Source of the DNA: Allobosea psychrotolerans
Lineage (GTDB): Bacteria > Pseudomonadota > Alphaproteobacteria > Rhizobiales > Beijerinckiaceae
NCBI RefSeq assembly: GCF_002917105.1
Contig: NZ_PQFZ01000005.1
Coordinates: forward strand, 115,834-179,833
Direction: 5' to 3'
Length of the DNA stretch: 64,000 nucleotides
Of this stretch, positions 9,005 to 17,567 are shown piece by piece. Positions within the stretch are counted from its first letter, which is position 1. The number at the start of each line of letters is the position of its first letter. Below the pieces are notes generated by a model. It saw nothing but the letters and a program-made list of their open reading frames with translations. It ran no database searches and was not told the DNA's origin. Position numbers and translations under genes: made by a program.

Positions 9005-9793
9005 TCAGCCCTTACCCAGAGGAGGTCTCGGATGCGTCAGGATGAGCGGAAATCCAGCGAGCAGCACGAGCGCGATCGCGAGCGGAACGGTGGTGATGTA
9101 GCCGATCTGCTTGAAACCGACCGCGCCAGCGATCCCTCCGAGCAGGAACAGACCGATCAGCGTCGTCAGCATGCGCAGTTTTTTCCGGCTGGCCACGACC
9201 TTGAGGCGTCGCCCGGGCGCGACATTGACGTAGACCAGCTTGCCGAGCTCAATTCCAAGATCGGTCACCATGCCCGTGACATGCGTCGTGCGCATCCGGG
9301 CATTCGAAATCTTTGTCACCATCGCATTCTGCAGCCCCATGATAAAACAGAGCAAGGGGATCGCGACGGTGATGAAGACGGCCGTTCCATTGAAAAAATG
9401 ACCGGAGAGTCCAAAGCAGAGCAACAGGATCGCCTCGACGAACAAGGGATAAGCGAACCGCGCCGACTTGTAGTTTCTGCGGCCCCAGTTGATCAGGATC
9501 GCCGACACGCCTGCGCCGGCGAGGAATGCCGTCAGCGCGAGGAGCGCGACGCCAACGAGCGCGAAGCTGCCAAGCACGACGTTGTCGGCGATCGACGAGA
9601 CGATGCCCGACATATGCGAGGTGTATTGTCCCACCGCCAGGAAGCCGCCGGCATTGGTCGCGCCGGCGATGAAGCACAGCACTTCCGCCAGACGCAGATC
9701 TCCGATCGCGCTTCGCTCGACCGCGACCGTCGATCTCAGGTGGTCCGCCAGTCGATGGCTGATCGGAGGCCGCGTTTCCCGAGCGCTGAACAT
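9005..9793 (-). CDS. DUF1275 (YoaK) family membrane protein
   Basis: The 262-residue protein has about six hydrophobic helices. The family's characteristic first helix region GATNAGGFLAVGQYTSHMSG (about 45-64) and the helix-loop QNAMVTKISNARMRTTHVTG are both present. The start at 9793 is chosen because the upstream in-frame extension is not conserved-looking. DUF1275 proteins are inner-membrane proteins of unknown function. It is divergent from the Crp/Fnr regulator at 9923, and two palindromes lie between them (9861-9901), so shared control is plausible. Confidence 0.85.
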   Translation of the reverse strand: MFSARETRPPISHRLADHLRSTVAVERSAIGDLRLAEVLCFIAGATNAGGFLAVGQYTSHMSGIVSSIADNVVLGSFALVGVALLALTAFLAGAGVSAILINWGRRNYKSARFAYPLFVEAILLLCFGLSGHFFNGTAVFITVAIPLLCFIMGLQNAMVTKISNARMRTTHVTGMVTDLGIELGKLVYVNVAPGRRLKVVASRKKLRMLTTLIGLFLLGGIAGAVGFKQIGYITTVPLAIALVLLAGFPLILTHPRPPLGKG

Positions 9794-9860
9794 TGAAATG
9801 CCTGCTTTTCCCTGTGGCGCGCGCCGCGCCGGCTCAGCCAAATGACGCGATGCGCCGATC

Positions 9861-9901
9861 GTGGATATCATCCACCGCGCCAAACCTTAAGACGTTACGT
9901 C
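9861..9901. promoter_or_regulatory. Two palindromes between divergent DUF1275 and Crp/Fnr genes
   Basis: GTGGATATCATCCAC at 9861-9875 (6-bp arms) and GACGTTACGTC at 9891-9901 (5-bp arms) lie in the 129-bp gap between the divergent starts. Autoregulation by the Crp/Fnr protein is a reasonable inference, although neither matches the classical FNR box. Confidence 0.4.
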
Positions 9902-9922
9902 TGCCCAGGCGGGAACCATTCC

Positions 9923-10528
9923 ATGTCAGTCCCGAAGTCGCTCCCAACCGCGCTGCGCGCCCTTGGTACGGACCGAAAACTGAAATCCGGTGAGGCGCTG
10001 TTTCGGCTGGGCGACAAGACCGCGGGGTTTGGCGAGGTCATCGCGGGTCGCCTGCGGCTCTCACGGGTCGACCGCTCCGGCCGCGAAGTCATCCTTCATG
10101 TGGCAGGCCCGGGCGAGACGATCGCCGAAGCCTCGCTGTTTGCCGCCTCATATCATTGCGATGCCATCGCCTCGACGAACGCGCTGGTTCGCGTTTATCC
10201 GAAGTCGGCAGTGCTCGCCATGTTCGAGAACGACCCGAAATCCGCGCAGGCTTTCACCGCAACCCTTGCCCGCCAGGTGATGAACCTGCGCACCCGGATC
10301 GAACAGCGAAATATCCGATCAGCACTTGATCGCGTGCGTCATTTTCTCAGCATAAGCGCCGACGAAAGCGACCGGACCGTCCGTCTTCAGGGTACACTGA
10401 AGCAGCTCGCCGCCGAACTGGGACTGACCCACGAGGCGCTCTACCGCACCTTGAGCGCACTCGAGCGCTCCGGCGAGATCGAGCGCGTCAAAGATGGAAT
10501 CGTACTGCTGCCGCCACTTGAGATGTGA
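9923..10528 (+). CDS. Crp/Fnr family transcriptional regulator
   Basis: The 201-residue protein starts at MSVPKSLPTALRALG. A cyclic-nucleotide-binding-like beta-roll spans about 20-120 (LFRLGDKTAGFGEVIAGRLR, HVAGPGETIAEASLF), followed by a dimer helix and a winged helix-turn-helix (LKQLAAELGLTHEALYRTLSAL, about 160-182). No N-terminal Cys cluster is present, so it is not an Fe-S FNR. The effector is unknown. It is divergent from the DUF1275 gene and 81 bp upstream of a secreted Met/His-rich protein that may be a target. Confidence 0.9.
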   Translation: MSVPKSLPTALRALGTDRKLKSGEALFRLGDKTAGFGEVIAGRLRLSRVDRSGREVILHVAGPGETIAEASLFAASYHCDAIASTNALVRVYPKSAVLAMFENDPKSAQAFTATLARQVMNLRTRIEQRNIRSALDRVRHFLSISADESDRTVRLQGTLKQLAAELGLTHEALYRTLSALERSGEIERVKDGIVLLPPLEM

Positions 10529-10609
10529 TCTCGATCATATGTGACAACTGCAGGTTCGGCTAGAAAGTGAGCCGGGGCTAGTACGCGTCATCAAGAAAGA
10601 GACCAACCC

Positions 10610-11314
10610 ATGCCGAAGTTTCCCTGGAAGACGACACTCGCCGCGACCACGATCCTCGGTTCAACAGCTTTCGTTTTCGCCCAGACGTCGCCCGGCATGA
10701 ACGGGCCGACAGGCATGCACCGCCAGATGATGTCGGGCCAAATGGCGCAAGGCGCGGGCGACATGAGCCAGATGCACAAGCACATGATGCAAGGCAGAGG
10801 CGGCATGGGCCCAGCAATGGGCCAAGGCACGGGCGAAGGAACGCCAAACAGCATGCACGGCGCGAGTGGCGAGCCGACGATGCCGGGACAAGATGCCTTC
10901 GGTGCCATTCAGGAGGTCGTGCAGATCCTCGCGGCCAATCCGGCGACCGACTGGTCGAAGGTCAATATCACGGGCTTGCGAGACCATCTCATCGATATGA
11001 ACGAGGTTACGCTGCGCGCAGCGGCAAGCGAGCGCATACTCGGCGACAGCATCGAGATCATGGTGACCGGCGAAGGCCGCACCTTGGCGGCCATCAAGCG
11101 CATGGTGCCGGCACATGTGAAAGAGTTGAAGGAGAGCGGCTGGAAAGCCGAAACTGACGAATTGCCTGATGGCGTGAAGCTGACGGTGAACGCCAGCGAG
11201 ACCATGCCGCTTGCCAAGCTCAAGGCGCTCGGTTTCATCGGCATCATGGTGCAGGGCGCGCATCACCAGGCTCATCACCTGATGATGGCGAAGGGCGGAT
11301 TTGCCGAGCATTGA
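10610..11314 (+). CDS. Secreted Met/His-rich protein, possibly metal-binding
   Basis: The 234-residue protein has a Sec-type signal ending at about residue 25 (STAFVFAQT). Residues 30-90 form a low-complexity segment very rich in Met, His and Gly (GMHRQMMSGQMAQGAGDMSQ, then MHKHMM), of the kind seen in periplasmic copper-handling proteins. The rest is an ordinary soluble domain (about 95-225) ending GAHHQAHHLMMAKGG, with more potential ligands. I do not recognise the C-terminal domain. It lies 81 bp downstream of a Crp/Fnr regulator. Copper or silver binding is inferred from composition only. Confidence 0.7.
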   Translation: MPKFPWKTTLAATTILGSTAFVFAQTSPGMNGPTGMHRQMMSGQMAQGAGDMSQMHKHMMQGRGGMGPAMGQGTGEGTPNSMHGASGEPTMPGQDAFGAIQEVVQILAANPATDWSKVNITGLRDHLIDMNEVTLRAAASERILGDSIEIMVTGEGRTLAAIKRMVPAHVKELKESGWKAETDELPDGVKLTVNASETMPLAKLKALGFIGIMVQGAHHQAHHLMMAKGGFAEH

Positions 11315-11431
11315 TGCAGATCTGGCGGCATCATCCAGGCAGCTCGATCGCTGCACGCCAAAGGTCGTTATGGGCTTTGGGTCAATCGCAACCGCGGGAG
11401 GCGAGCCAGCTCTTGGCGGCGCGCGGAGGCC

Positions 11432-11575
11432 CTATTGCGTTTGCACATGCTCAACCATGAATTCCACGAACGCCCTCTGCCTTGGCGTGATCTGGCGGCT
11501 GGCCGGCCAGAGCAGATTGAACTGATCGGTCTCGCTCACCTGCTCCTCAAGGTTTGAGACGGGACGGCAATCTAT
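11432..11575 (-). pseudogene. LysR regulator C-terminal remnant
   Basis: Reading the minus strand towards a TAG at 11432-11434 gives a frame of about 47 residues with SETDQFNLLWPASRQITPRQ followed by RAFVEFMVEHVQ. This is the typical end of LysR effector domains (LLWP...R.LTPR.RAFVDF). No start codon, DNA-binding domain or remaining effector domain is present, and the frame is closed upstream by TAA. It is best read as the 3' tail of a deleted LysR gene. The rest of the 11315-11609 gap shows nothing else. Confidence 0.6.
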
Positions 11576-11618
11576 GGTGGTCGTTCCAGCACCAGTTTAG
11601 GCTGAAGACGTGGGGAGC

Positions 11619-12224
11619 ATGACGGACCGCATCGAAGATACCGTGATCGAGGTTTACCAGCGCCACGGCTGCGCCTGGGCCAGGCTGCGCGGTGACCGCC
11701 TGGCGGAAGGTTCATGGCTCGATCGTTTCTGCGACCTGCTTCCCGCTGGGGCTGGAGTGCTCGACATTGGCTGCGGCTCCGGCCTGCCGATTGCACGCGA
11801 GCTGATCGCGCGCGGCTTCGATGTGACGGGGCTGGACGGCACGCCGGCGATGCTCGCGCTGTTTCAGCGCAACCTGCCGGGCGCCCCGGCGCATCTGGCG
11901 GATATGCGCGAGCTGGCCTTGGGCCGGCGTTTCGCAGGCTTGCTCGCCTGGGACAGCTTTTTTCACCTCTCGCCCAATGATCAGCGCGCCATGTTCGCCC
12001 GTTTCCAGGCTCATGCCGCGCCGGGCGCCGCGCTGATGTTCACCAGCGGACCCGCCGAAGGTCAGGCCATCGGTGAATTGGAGGGCGATCCGCTCTACCA
12101 TGGCAGCCTTGGCCCGGACGAATATCGCGCCTTGCTGGACGCCGCCGGCTTCGCGGTTGTCGATCACGCCGTGGAAGATCCGAGCTGCGATCGAACTGTC
12201 TGGCTGGCTCGCCAGCGCGAGTAG
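11619..12224 (+). CDS. SAM-dependent methyltransferase, class I
   Basis: The 201-residue protein carries motif I VLDIGCGSGLPIARELIARG (about 45-64) and the acidic motif II residue in VTGLDGTP (about 70), then motif IV-like LLAWDSFFHLSP. These are the features of a Rossmann-fold class I methyltransferase. The start is uncertain: ATG at 11619 is used, but a GTG at 11610 is also possible because GGGGAG lies very close to the ATG. The substrate is unknown. It stands alone between a LysR remnant and a dispersed repeat. Confidence 0.85.
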   Translation: MTDRIEDTVIEVYQRHGCAWARLRGDRLAEGSWLDRFCDLLPAGAGVLDIGCGSGLPIARELIARGFDVTGLDGTPAMLALFQRNLPGAPAHLADMRELALGRRFAGLLAWDSFFHLSPNDQRAMFARFQAHAAPGAALMFTSGPAEGQAIGELEGDPLYHGSLGPDEYRALLDAAGFAVVDHAVEDPSCDRTVWLARQRE

Positions 12225-12231
12225 CCGAACC

Positions 12232-12296
12232 GGCGGTTCCGTCATGCGACGGGCCGAAAACGCATCCGCGCGGGAAGGTCACCGCCCATGGTGGCG
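12232..12296. repeat. 65-bp dispersed repeat, copy 1
   Basis: The segment beginning GGCGGTTCCGTCATGCGACG and ending at CCATGGTGGC recurs at 17394-17458 with four mismatches by eye, and partly at 13591-13616. All three copies are intergenic, directly downstream of a stop codon and in the same orientation. Confidence 0.75.
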
Positions 12297-12303
12297 CCCG
12301 CCC

Positions 12304-12368
12304 CTTATTTAAGGGCGCTTACCTTAGCTCACTCCTTATTTAAGCAGAACGGCAATTGCTTAAATAAG
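12304..12368. promoter_or_regulatory. Three copies of a 10-bp motif before the fic gene
   Basis: CTTATTTAAG occurs at 12304-12313 and 12335-12344, and its reverse complement CTTAAATAAG at 12359-12368. The patch is strikingly AT-rich in this GC-rich genome. The last copy ends 22 bp before the Fic start codon. Because the Fic protein has its own C-terminal winged helix, these are likely operator sites for autoregulation. Confidence 0.55.
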
Positions 12369-12390
12369 ATCGCAGCACCATAGTGGGCTC

Positions 12391-13572
12391 ATGCTCGAAC
12401 CCGCGCCCGATCACCGGCTAGGCCGCTTTGTCGAGACCCCTGTTGCGGGCGAGATGGTGCGCGCCTTCGTGCCGCCGCCCTTGCCGCCGGAGCCGCCGAT
12501 CGACGTGCTTGCCCTGCTGGAACGCTTGAGTCTGGCTGAGCGAGCTTTGGGGCGTCTCGACGGCATTACCATGCTGCTCCCGCGCCAGGAGCTGTTTCTT
12601 TACATGTATGCGAGGAAGGAAGCGGTCCTCTCCTCGCAGATCGAGGGCACGCAATCGACCCTTTCGGACCTGCTTCGTTTCGAGACCGAGGCGCAAGCCG
12701 GCCAACCGATCGACGACATCCGCGAAGTCTCGAACTACGTCGACGCCATGATGCATGGGCTGGAGCGCCTGGAAACCCTGCCGCTGTCGCTGCGCCTGAT
12801 CCGCGAGATGCATGCGCGCCTCCTGCAAAGCGGGCGTGGCGGTACGAAAAGCCCCGGCGAATTTCGGCGCTCGCAGAACTGGATCGGCGGCACACGTCCC
12901 GGCAATGCGCACTTCGTCCCGCCCCCGCCGTCCGAGATGAATGGCTGTCTGGATGCGCTCGAGCGCTTCATGCATGAAGATGGGTCGCGACTACCCGCCC
13001 TCATCAAGGCCGGCCTGCTGCATGTCCAGTTCGAGACCATCCACCCGTTTCTGGACGGCAATGGCAGGATCGGGCGTTTGCTGGTCACATTGTATCTCTG
13101 CGTCAACGGCGTGCTGCGCAAGCCGCTGCTCTATCTCAGCCTTTATCTCAAAACCCATCGCGCCGAGTATTACCGCCTGCTTCAGGAGGTGCGCGCGCAT
13201 GGCGCATGGGAAGCCTGGCTCGACTTCTTTCTCACGGGTGTCGCGGATACCGCCAATCAGGCCTTCGACGCGGCCACCCGGATCGTCGCATTGTTCAAGG
13301 AAGACCGCGAACGCATCACGCTGGAAAGCGATCGGGCTGGCTCGGCGCTGCGCATCCACGATCTGTTTCAGCAGAATCCCTATCTGACGGCCAACCAGCT
13401 CGTTCAGCAAACGGGCCTCTCGGCCCCGACGGTCAATGCGGCGCTCGCCGATCTGGAGCGGCTCGGCATCGTCGAGGAGGTCACCGGCCGCAAACGCGGC
13501 CGCGTCTTCAGCTACCGGCAATATCTCGCCATCCTGAGTGAGGGCACCGATCCGCTCCCCGCCGCTTCCTGA
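12391..13572 (+). CDS. Fic family protein with C-terminal winged helix
   Basis: The 393-residue protein has the Fic core motif HPFLDGNGRIGR near residue 218, complete for AMP transfer. It also has an N-terminal inhibitory helix SSQIEGTQSTLSD near residue 80, the (S/T)xxxE(G/N) motif that autoinhibits class II Fic enzymes. An N-terminal Fic_N-like region precedes the core. A C-terminal winged helix (about 315-375) reads LTANQLVQQTGLSAPTVNAA. Such proteins modify a target protein by adding AMP and may regulate transcription. No separate antitoxin gene is needed, since the inhibitor is built in. The target is unknown. Confidence 0.92.
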   Translation: MLEPAPDHRLGRFVETPVAGEMVRAFVPPPLPPEPPIDVLALLERLSLAERALGRLDGITMLLPRQELFLYMYARKEAVLSSQIEGTQSTLSDLLRFETEAQAGQPIDDIREVSNYVDAMMHGLERLETLPLSLRLIREMHARLLQSGRGGTKSPGEFRRSQNWIGGTRPGNAHFVPPPPSEMNGCLDALERFMHEDGSRLPALIKAGLLHVQFETIHPFLDGNGRIGRLLVTLYLCVNGVLRKPLLYLSLYLKTHRAEYYRLLQEVRAHGAWEAWLDFFLTGVADTANQAFDAATRIVALFKEDRERITLESDRAGSALRIHDLFQQNPYLTANQLVQQTGLSAPTVNAALADLERLGIVEEVTGRKRGRVFSYRQYLAILSEGTDPLPAAS

Positions 13573-13590
13573 CAGGAGGGACCGGACCGA

Positions 13591-13616
13591 CGGCTCCATC
13601 ATGCGACGGGCCGAAC
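13591..13616. repeat. 65-bp dispersed repeat, partial copy
   Basis: CGGCTCCATCATGCGACGGG followed by CCGAAC matches the first part of the repeats at 12232 and 17394, starting 18 bp after the fic stop codon. The second half of the repeat is missing here. The remaining gap to 13762 shows no gene. Confidence 0.6.
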
Positions 13617-13762
13617 GCTGCCAGAGTGCGGACCACCGGATGGCAAGCCTGTGGATCATGCGTCGCCATCGGAGGCTATCGATCGACTCAGATGAACGGT
13701 GATATGAGAGCTCCGACCTCAGCGGCGCGGTATCCAGCGCCAAGCCCGGATACGCATGAGCG

Positions 13763-14437
13763 ATGCGAATTCTCCTCGTCGAAGATGAGCCGGAAATGGC
13801 AGCCGCGCTTTGCTCGACGCTGAGTCAGCACGACATGGTCGTCGACCATGCCGCGACGCTGGCGGAAGGTGCGGAAGCGATCGAGGCCCCGGTTCACAAC
13901 GCGATCCTTCTCGACCGCCAGTTGCCGGATGGCGATGGTCTCTCGCTGATTCCCCGGCTGCGTGCGAGAAAGCACCCCGCGCCGGTGATCGTCCTCACCG
14001 CCCGCGGCGATGTTGCAGATCGCGTCACAGGCCTTGACCTCGGAGCCGATGATTATCTCGCCAAGCCTTTCGCGATCGACGAATTGCTCGCGCGGCTGCG
14101 TGCGGTGCTGCGCCGGCCGGCAGGGCTCGCGCCCGACATTCTACGGGCCGGCCGCCTGGAGTTCGACTGGCGCGACCGCTGTGCGAGCATCGATGGCGCG
14201 ACGCTCGATTTGCCGCGCCGGGAACTTCTCGTGCTGGAGGCTCTGTTGCGTCGGCGCGGCCGCACCGTGCAGCGCGCTGCGCTGGAGGAGGCGGTTTACG
14301 GCTTCGACGACGAAATCCAGTCGAACGCGCTCGACATGCATGTGTCGCGCCTGCGCCGGAAACTGGCCGACGCCGGAGCCGGGCTGGAGATCCATGGCAT
14401 TCGGGGCGTCGGCTATCTCCTGAAGCAGGCGATGTGA
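13763..14437 (+). CDS. OmpR-family response regulator
   Basis: The 224-residue protein has a receiver domain at 1-115: acidic pair in LLVEDEPEM, phospho-acceptor Asp in AILLDRQLPDGDG (about 51), Thr in VIVLTARGD and Lys in LAKPF. A winged-helix OmpR/PhoB DNA-binding domain follows at about 125-220, ending with GVGYLLKQ. The kinase gene follows immediately, its GTG start overlapping the stop by 4 bp, so the two form a two-component system of the QseB/QseC or PmrA/PmrB shape. Confidence 0.95.
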   Translation: MRILLVEDEPEMAAALCSTLSQHDMVVDHAATLAEGAEAIEAPVHNAILLDRQLPDGDGLSLIPRLRARKHPAPVIVLTARGDVADRVTGLDLGADDYLAKPFAIDELLARLRAVLRRPAGLAPDILRAGRLEFDWRDRCASIDGATLDLPRRELLVLEALLRRRGRTVQRAALEEAVYGFDDEIQSNALDMHVSRLRRKLADAGAGLEIHGIRGVGYLLKQAM

Positions 14438-15804
14438 GCAAGTCCCCTGCCCCGGGCCACTCGCTCAAATGGCGCCTCGTCCGGCGCTTTCTCGCGTTGC
14501 AGGCCGCAATTCTCTCGCTTCTCGTCGTGCTCGTCATCGGCGCGCTCTATATGGGCGGCCATCTCTTCAACTTCGAATCCGAGGATGTGACCGTCGAGGC
14601 GCTGAAGACGGCCGTGGAGCGCAAGGCCGATGGCGGGCTCATCTTGCGGACGACACCTGCTCTGGAGACCTTGCGCGCGGAGGTTCCCGATCTCTGGTTC
14701 ATCGTGCGCGATCGGCAGGGGCACACACTGGTCGAAGGCATGCCGCCATCGCATTTCGCCCGCATCGGTGATGCGCTCGACGGCGTCGGCAATGCGCGGC
14801 TCGGCTGGAACCTGGGTGATCCGCCGCGCGCCAGCGCACTGGTCCGCTGGGTCAAGGGTGCGGCTGGAGAGATCCAGATTGCGACCGGGCCAGGCGCGAA
14901 CGCCCCGCTGAGCTGGCTCGTTCAGGGAGTGCTGATCGTCTTCATGAGCTTCGTTCTGCCGGCGCTCGTGATCATGGGGCTCGTAACCATCATCGCGACG
15001 CCCATCGTCGTGCGCCGGGCTCTCGTCGGCCTCGGGGACGTGGCGGACCAGGCCGAACAGATCGATATCGATCGGCAAGGCACGCGGCTATCCACCGATG
15101 CCGTGCCGAGCGAGGTCACCCCGCTCGTTGTGGCCGTCAATCGCGCCTTGCAGCGGCTGGACGAGGGCCATGCCCGGCACAAGCGCTTTCTCGGCGATGC
15201 CGCCCATGAGCTTCGGACACCGATCGCTATCCTGCAGACGCGGCTCGAAGCCCTGCCGGAATCAGTTCAGCGGGCCCGCCTTCTGGAGGATGTGGCGAGG
15301 CTTGCCGTGATGGCCGAGCAATTGCTCGACCTGCAGCGGATCGAACACAACCGGGACGAGTTCGCCAGGCTCGACATCGTCGCCATGAGCAGGCGCGTCG
15401 CTGCCGATCTCGCGCCTCTGGCCATCGCTTCAGGCTACCAATTCGCATTCGAGGCGGAGGCCGAGCCTGTCGCTGCATGGGGCGACGAAGCCGCGCTTGA
15501 ACGGGTCCTGGCCAATCTGGTTCAGAACGCCATCGAGCATGGCGGCCGCAGTGGCACGATCACCATCACCGTCGGGCGAGAACGGACGATCGAGATCGCC
15601 GACGAAGGGCCCGGCATACCGAGCGAGCAGCGCAGGCGCATTTTCGAGCCGTTTTTTCGGCTGGCGCCGCGCGAGCGAGGCGCGGGCCTGGGGCTGCATC
15701 TCGTCGACGCGATCATTCGGCTTCACGCGGGGGACGTGGCCGTTCTGGATTCATCGTCGACGGGCGCGCGTTTTCGCATCACCTTGCCTCCACCAGCAGC
15801 CTGA
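14434..15804 (+). CDS. Sensor histidine kinase
   Basis: The 456-residue protein has a transmembrane helix near 24-44, a periplasmic sensor domain of about 110 residues, and a second helix near 165-190. A HAMP-like linker is followed by the H-box FLGDAAHELRTPIAIL (phospho-His near residue 260). The ATPase domain shows N-box LANLVQNAIEHG, G1 DEGPGIP and G2 GAGLGLHLV. The GTG start at 14434 overlaps the regulator's stop. No signal-specific feature is visible in the periplasmic domain. It should phosphorylate the neighbouring OmpR-type regulator. Confidence 0.94.
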   Translation: MSKSPAPGHSLKWRLVRRFLALQAAILSLLVVLVIGALYMGGHLFNFESEDVTVEALKTAVERKADGGLILRTTPALETLRAEVPDLWFIVRDRQGHTLVEGMPPSHFARIGDALDGVGNARLGWNLGDPPRASALVRWVKGAAGEIQIATGPGANAPLSWLVQGVLIVFMSFVLPALVIMGLVTIIATPIVVRRALVGLGDVADQAEQIDIDRQGTRLSTDAVPSEVTPLVVAVNRALQRLDEGHARHKRFLGDAAHELRTPIAILQTRLEALPESVQRARLLEDVARLAVMAEQLLDLQRIEHNRDEFARLDIVAMSRRVAADLAPLAIASGYQFAFEAEAEPVAAWGDEAALERVLANLVQNAIEHGGRSGTITITVGRERTIEIADEGPGIPSEQRRRIFEPFFRLAPRERGAGLGLHLVDAIIRLHAGDVAVLDSSSTGARFRITLPPPAA

Positions 15805-15946
15805 CTTCGGATCTGCGTGTTTCTTTGAAGCCTCCGCAGGCCGCATAATGCTGGGATAATCGACGCAGCCGAGATGTTGCCCCCCCGGCGAGCGTTACCT
15901 TTCACGAGGGACGATCTCGCCGCTGAGAGGGGCCCTCACGCGTCGA

Positions 15947-17347
15947 ATGTCGATTCTCCGTTCCAGAACAGCCGCTGCCGGAAATCGGCGCCACGCCAGA
16001 GCGACACGCCGTCTCCTGAAAGCTGCAGCGCTCATGCTGTGCGTTGCGGGATGTGCCGGGCCCGCCAATAGGCCATCGAATGCCGTGCTGACGCATATCG
16101 GCGTGCCTGCTGCGCCAAGGACCCCGGCAAAACCCAGTGACACCGCCGTCATCCTCGCCTTTTCCGGAGGCGGGGCACGCTCGGCTGCCTTTGGCTACGG
16201 TGTCCTGTCGGCACTGGCCGAGCAGCGCTCTCCGGGCATGGCCACCCGCACGCTCGCAGATGATGTCGCCGTGGTGGCCGGCGTTTCCGGCGGGGGCGTT
16301 CTTGCTGCCCATTTCGCGCTCTACGGGCCAACCGGGCTTTCCGGGTTCCGCCGCGATTTTCTCGATCAGGATCCGGAGGCGTCACTGCGGACCTCATACA
16401 CGCCGGAAAACCTGCTGCGGGCCTATCGCGGCGGCATCAATGATCTATCCGGCTTTGCAGCCTGGCTCGATGACCGTCTCTATCACGGCGCGACCCTGCG
16501 CGATGTCGAGCGACGCGGGCGCGCGCGGCTCGTCCTGCACGCGACGGACCTCTATAACCGCGCGCCCTTTTCCTTCGATCGCAAGAGTTTCCTCGCGATC
16601 TGCAGCGACTATGACGGCTTCTCCCTGGCCCATGCGGTCGCCGCTTCATCAGCTGTGCCGGTCGCGTTCACGCCCATCGTCATGCGGAACTTCAACGATG
16701 CCTGCCCTGTCGCCGGACACAGGACAAGCCCGACACGGCCGGTCGTCGAGGCCTCGCTGTTCGAAAGGCATATCTCGGATTCGCAGGAGCGCTATGCCAG
16801 CGCAAGCGACCTGAACTATCTCAAACTGCTCGACGGCGGCCTCGTCGACAACCTCGCGACGAGCAATCTCGCCGGGCTGATGAAACAACCGGCGCCCGAG
16901 CCGCTCCAGCCTGCTACGGCGCGGCAACTGCGGCGCGCGATCATCATCGTCGTCGATGCCGCGACGCGGGTCGGCGGCGACATCTCGAACGCCACTGAGG
17001 GCCCCATGGCGACCGATACCGTCGTCGCTGCCACTGATGCCATGATCGACAATGCAAGCCGGATGAGTTTCGACGTGCTCGAACAGGAGGCGACACGCTG
17101 GCGCGATCGGCTCACGCACTGGCGCTGCAACACGCGCTCACCACAGGCGGGATGCGACAAGTTCGAGGTCAAGGTGGTGCGGTTGTCGCTGGCCGATGTG
17201 CAGGAGGCCAATGAGAAGGCGCGCATCATGCAACTTCATTTCAAGCTCAGCCTGAAACCCGGCGAAGTCGATTTCCTTGCCGGTCTCGGCCGGCGGCTCC
17301 TGCGGGGCAGCGCCGTGTATCAACGCTTCATCCGCGCGGGGGGTTGA
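15947..17347 (+). CDS. Patatin-like phospholipase, predicted lipoprotein
   Basis: The 466-residue protein starts MSILRSRTAAAGNRRHARAT, then a hydrophobic stretch ending LMLCVAGCAG, a lipobox with Cys at about 35, so membrane anchoring is likely. The patatin core follows: oxyanion loop FSGGGARSAAFGYG near 70, nucleophile elbow GVSGGG near 114 and catalytic Asp in LDGGLVDN near 300. Patatin enzymes cleave acyl chains from phospholipids or other lipids. It has no obvious operon partner and follows the two-component pair after 142 bp. Confidence 0.9.
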   Translation: MSILRSRTAAAGNRRHARATRRLLKAAALMLCVAGCAGPANRPSNAVLTHIGVPAAPRTPAKPSDTAVILAFSGGGARSAAFGYGVLSALAEQRSPGMATRTLADDVAVVAGVSGGGVLAAHFALYGPTGLSGFRRDFLDQDPEASLRTSYTPENLLRAYRGGINDLSGFAAWLDDRLYHGATLRDVERRGRARLVLHATDLYNRAPFSFDRKSFLAICSDYDGFSLAHAVAASSAVPVAFTPIVMRNFNDACPVAGHRTSPTRPVVEASLFERHISDSQERYASASDLNYLKLLDGGLVDNLATSNLAGLMKQPAPEPLQPATARQLRRAIIIVVDAATRVGGDISNATEGPMATDTVVAATDAMIDNASRMSFDVLEQEATRWRDRLTHWRCNTRSPQAGCDKFEVKVVRLSLADVQEANEKARIMQLHFKLSLKPGEVDFLAGLGRRLLRGSAVYQRFIRAGG

Positions 17348-17393
17348 AAGCCATCCGGGGACGGCTGAATCAGGATTCGGCGATGATCACATC

Positions 17394-17458
17394 GGCGGCT
17401 CCGTCATGCGACGGGCTGAAACCGCATCCGCGCGGGAAGGTTACCGCCCATGGTGGCC
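17394..17458. repeat. 65-bp dispersed repeat, copy 2
   Basis: This copy begins GGCGGCTCCGTCATGCGACG and ends CCATGGTGGC; it is nearly identical to 12232-12296. It lies 46 bp downstream of the patatin stop codon, in the same orientation as the other copies. The rest of the gap to 17567 shows no gene. Confidence 0.75.
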
Positions 17459-17567
17459 GCCGCCTCGGCCGATGACATGCCCTGGCGCGATCATCCTGGG
17501 CGGTATCGGCCAAGCGGCCGAAGCCCACCGTTCTATGCTCTGTCGGAGCTTCGAACGCAGCCAAACC

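Noticed and set aside
10529..10609. FNR box before the Met-rich gene
   Set aside because: GATC-containing stretches are present, but no TTGAT-N4-ATCAA match was found.
12391..13572. Fic gene as half of a toxin-antitoxin pair
   Set aside because: The inhibitory motif SSQIEGT is inside the protein itself, and no separate antitoxin gene precedes it.
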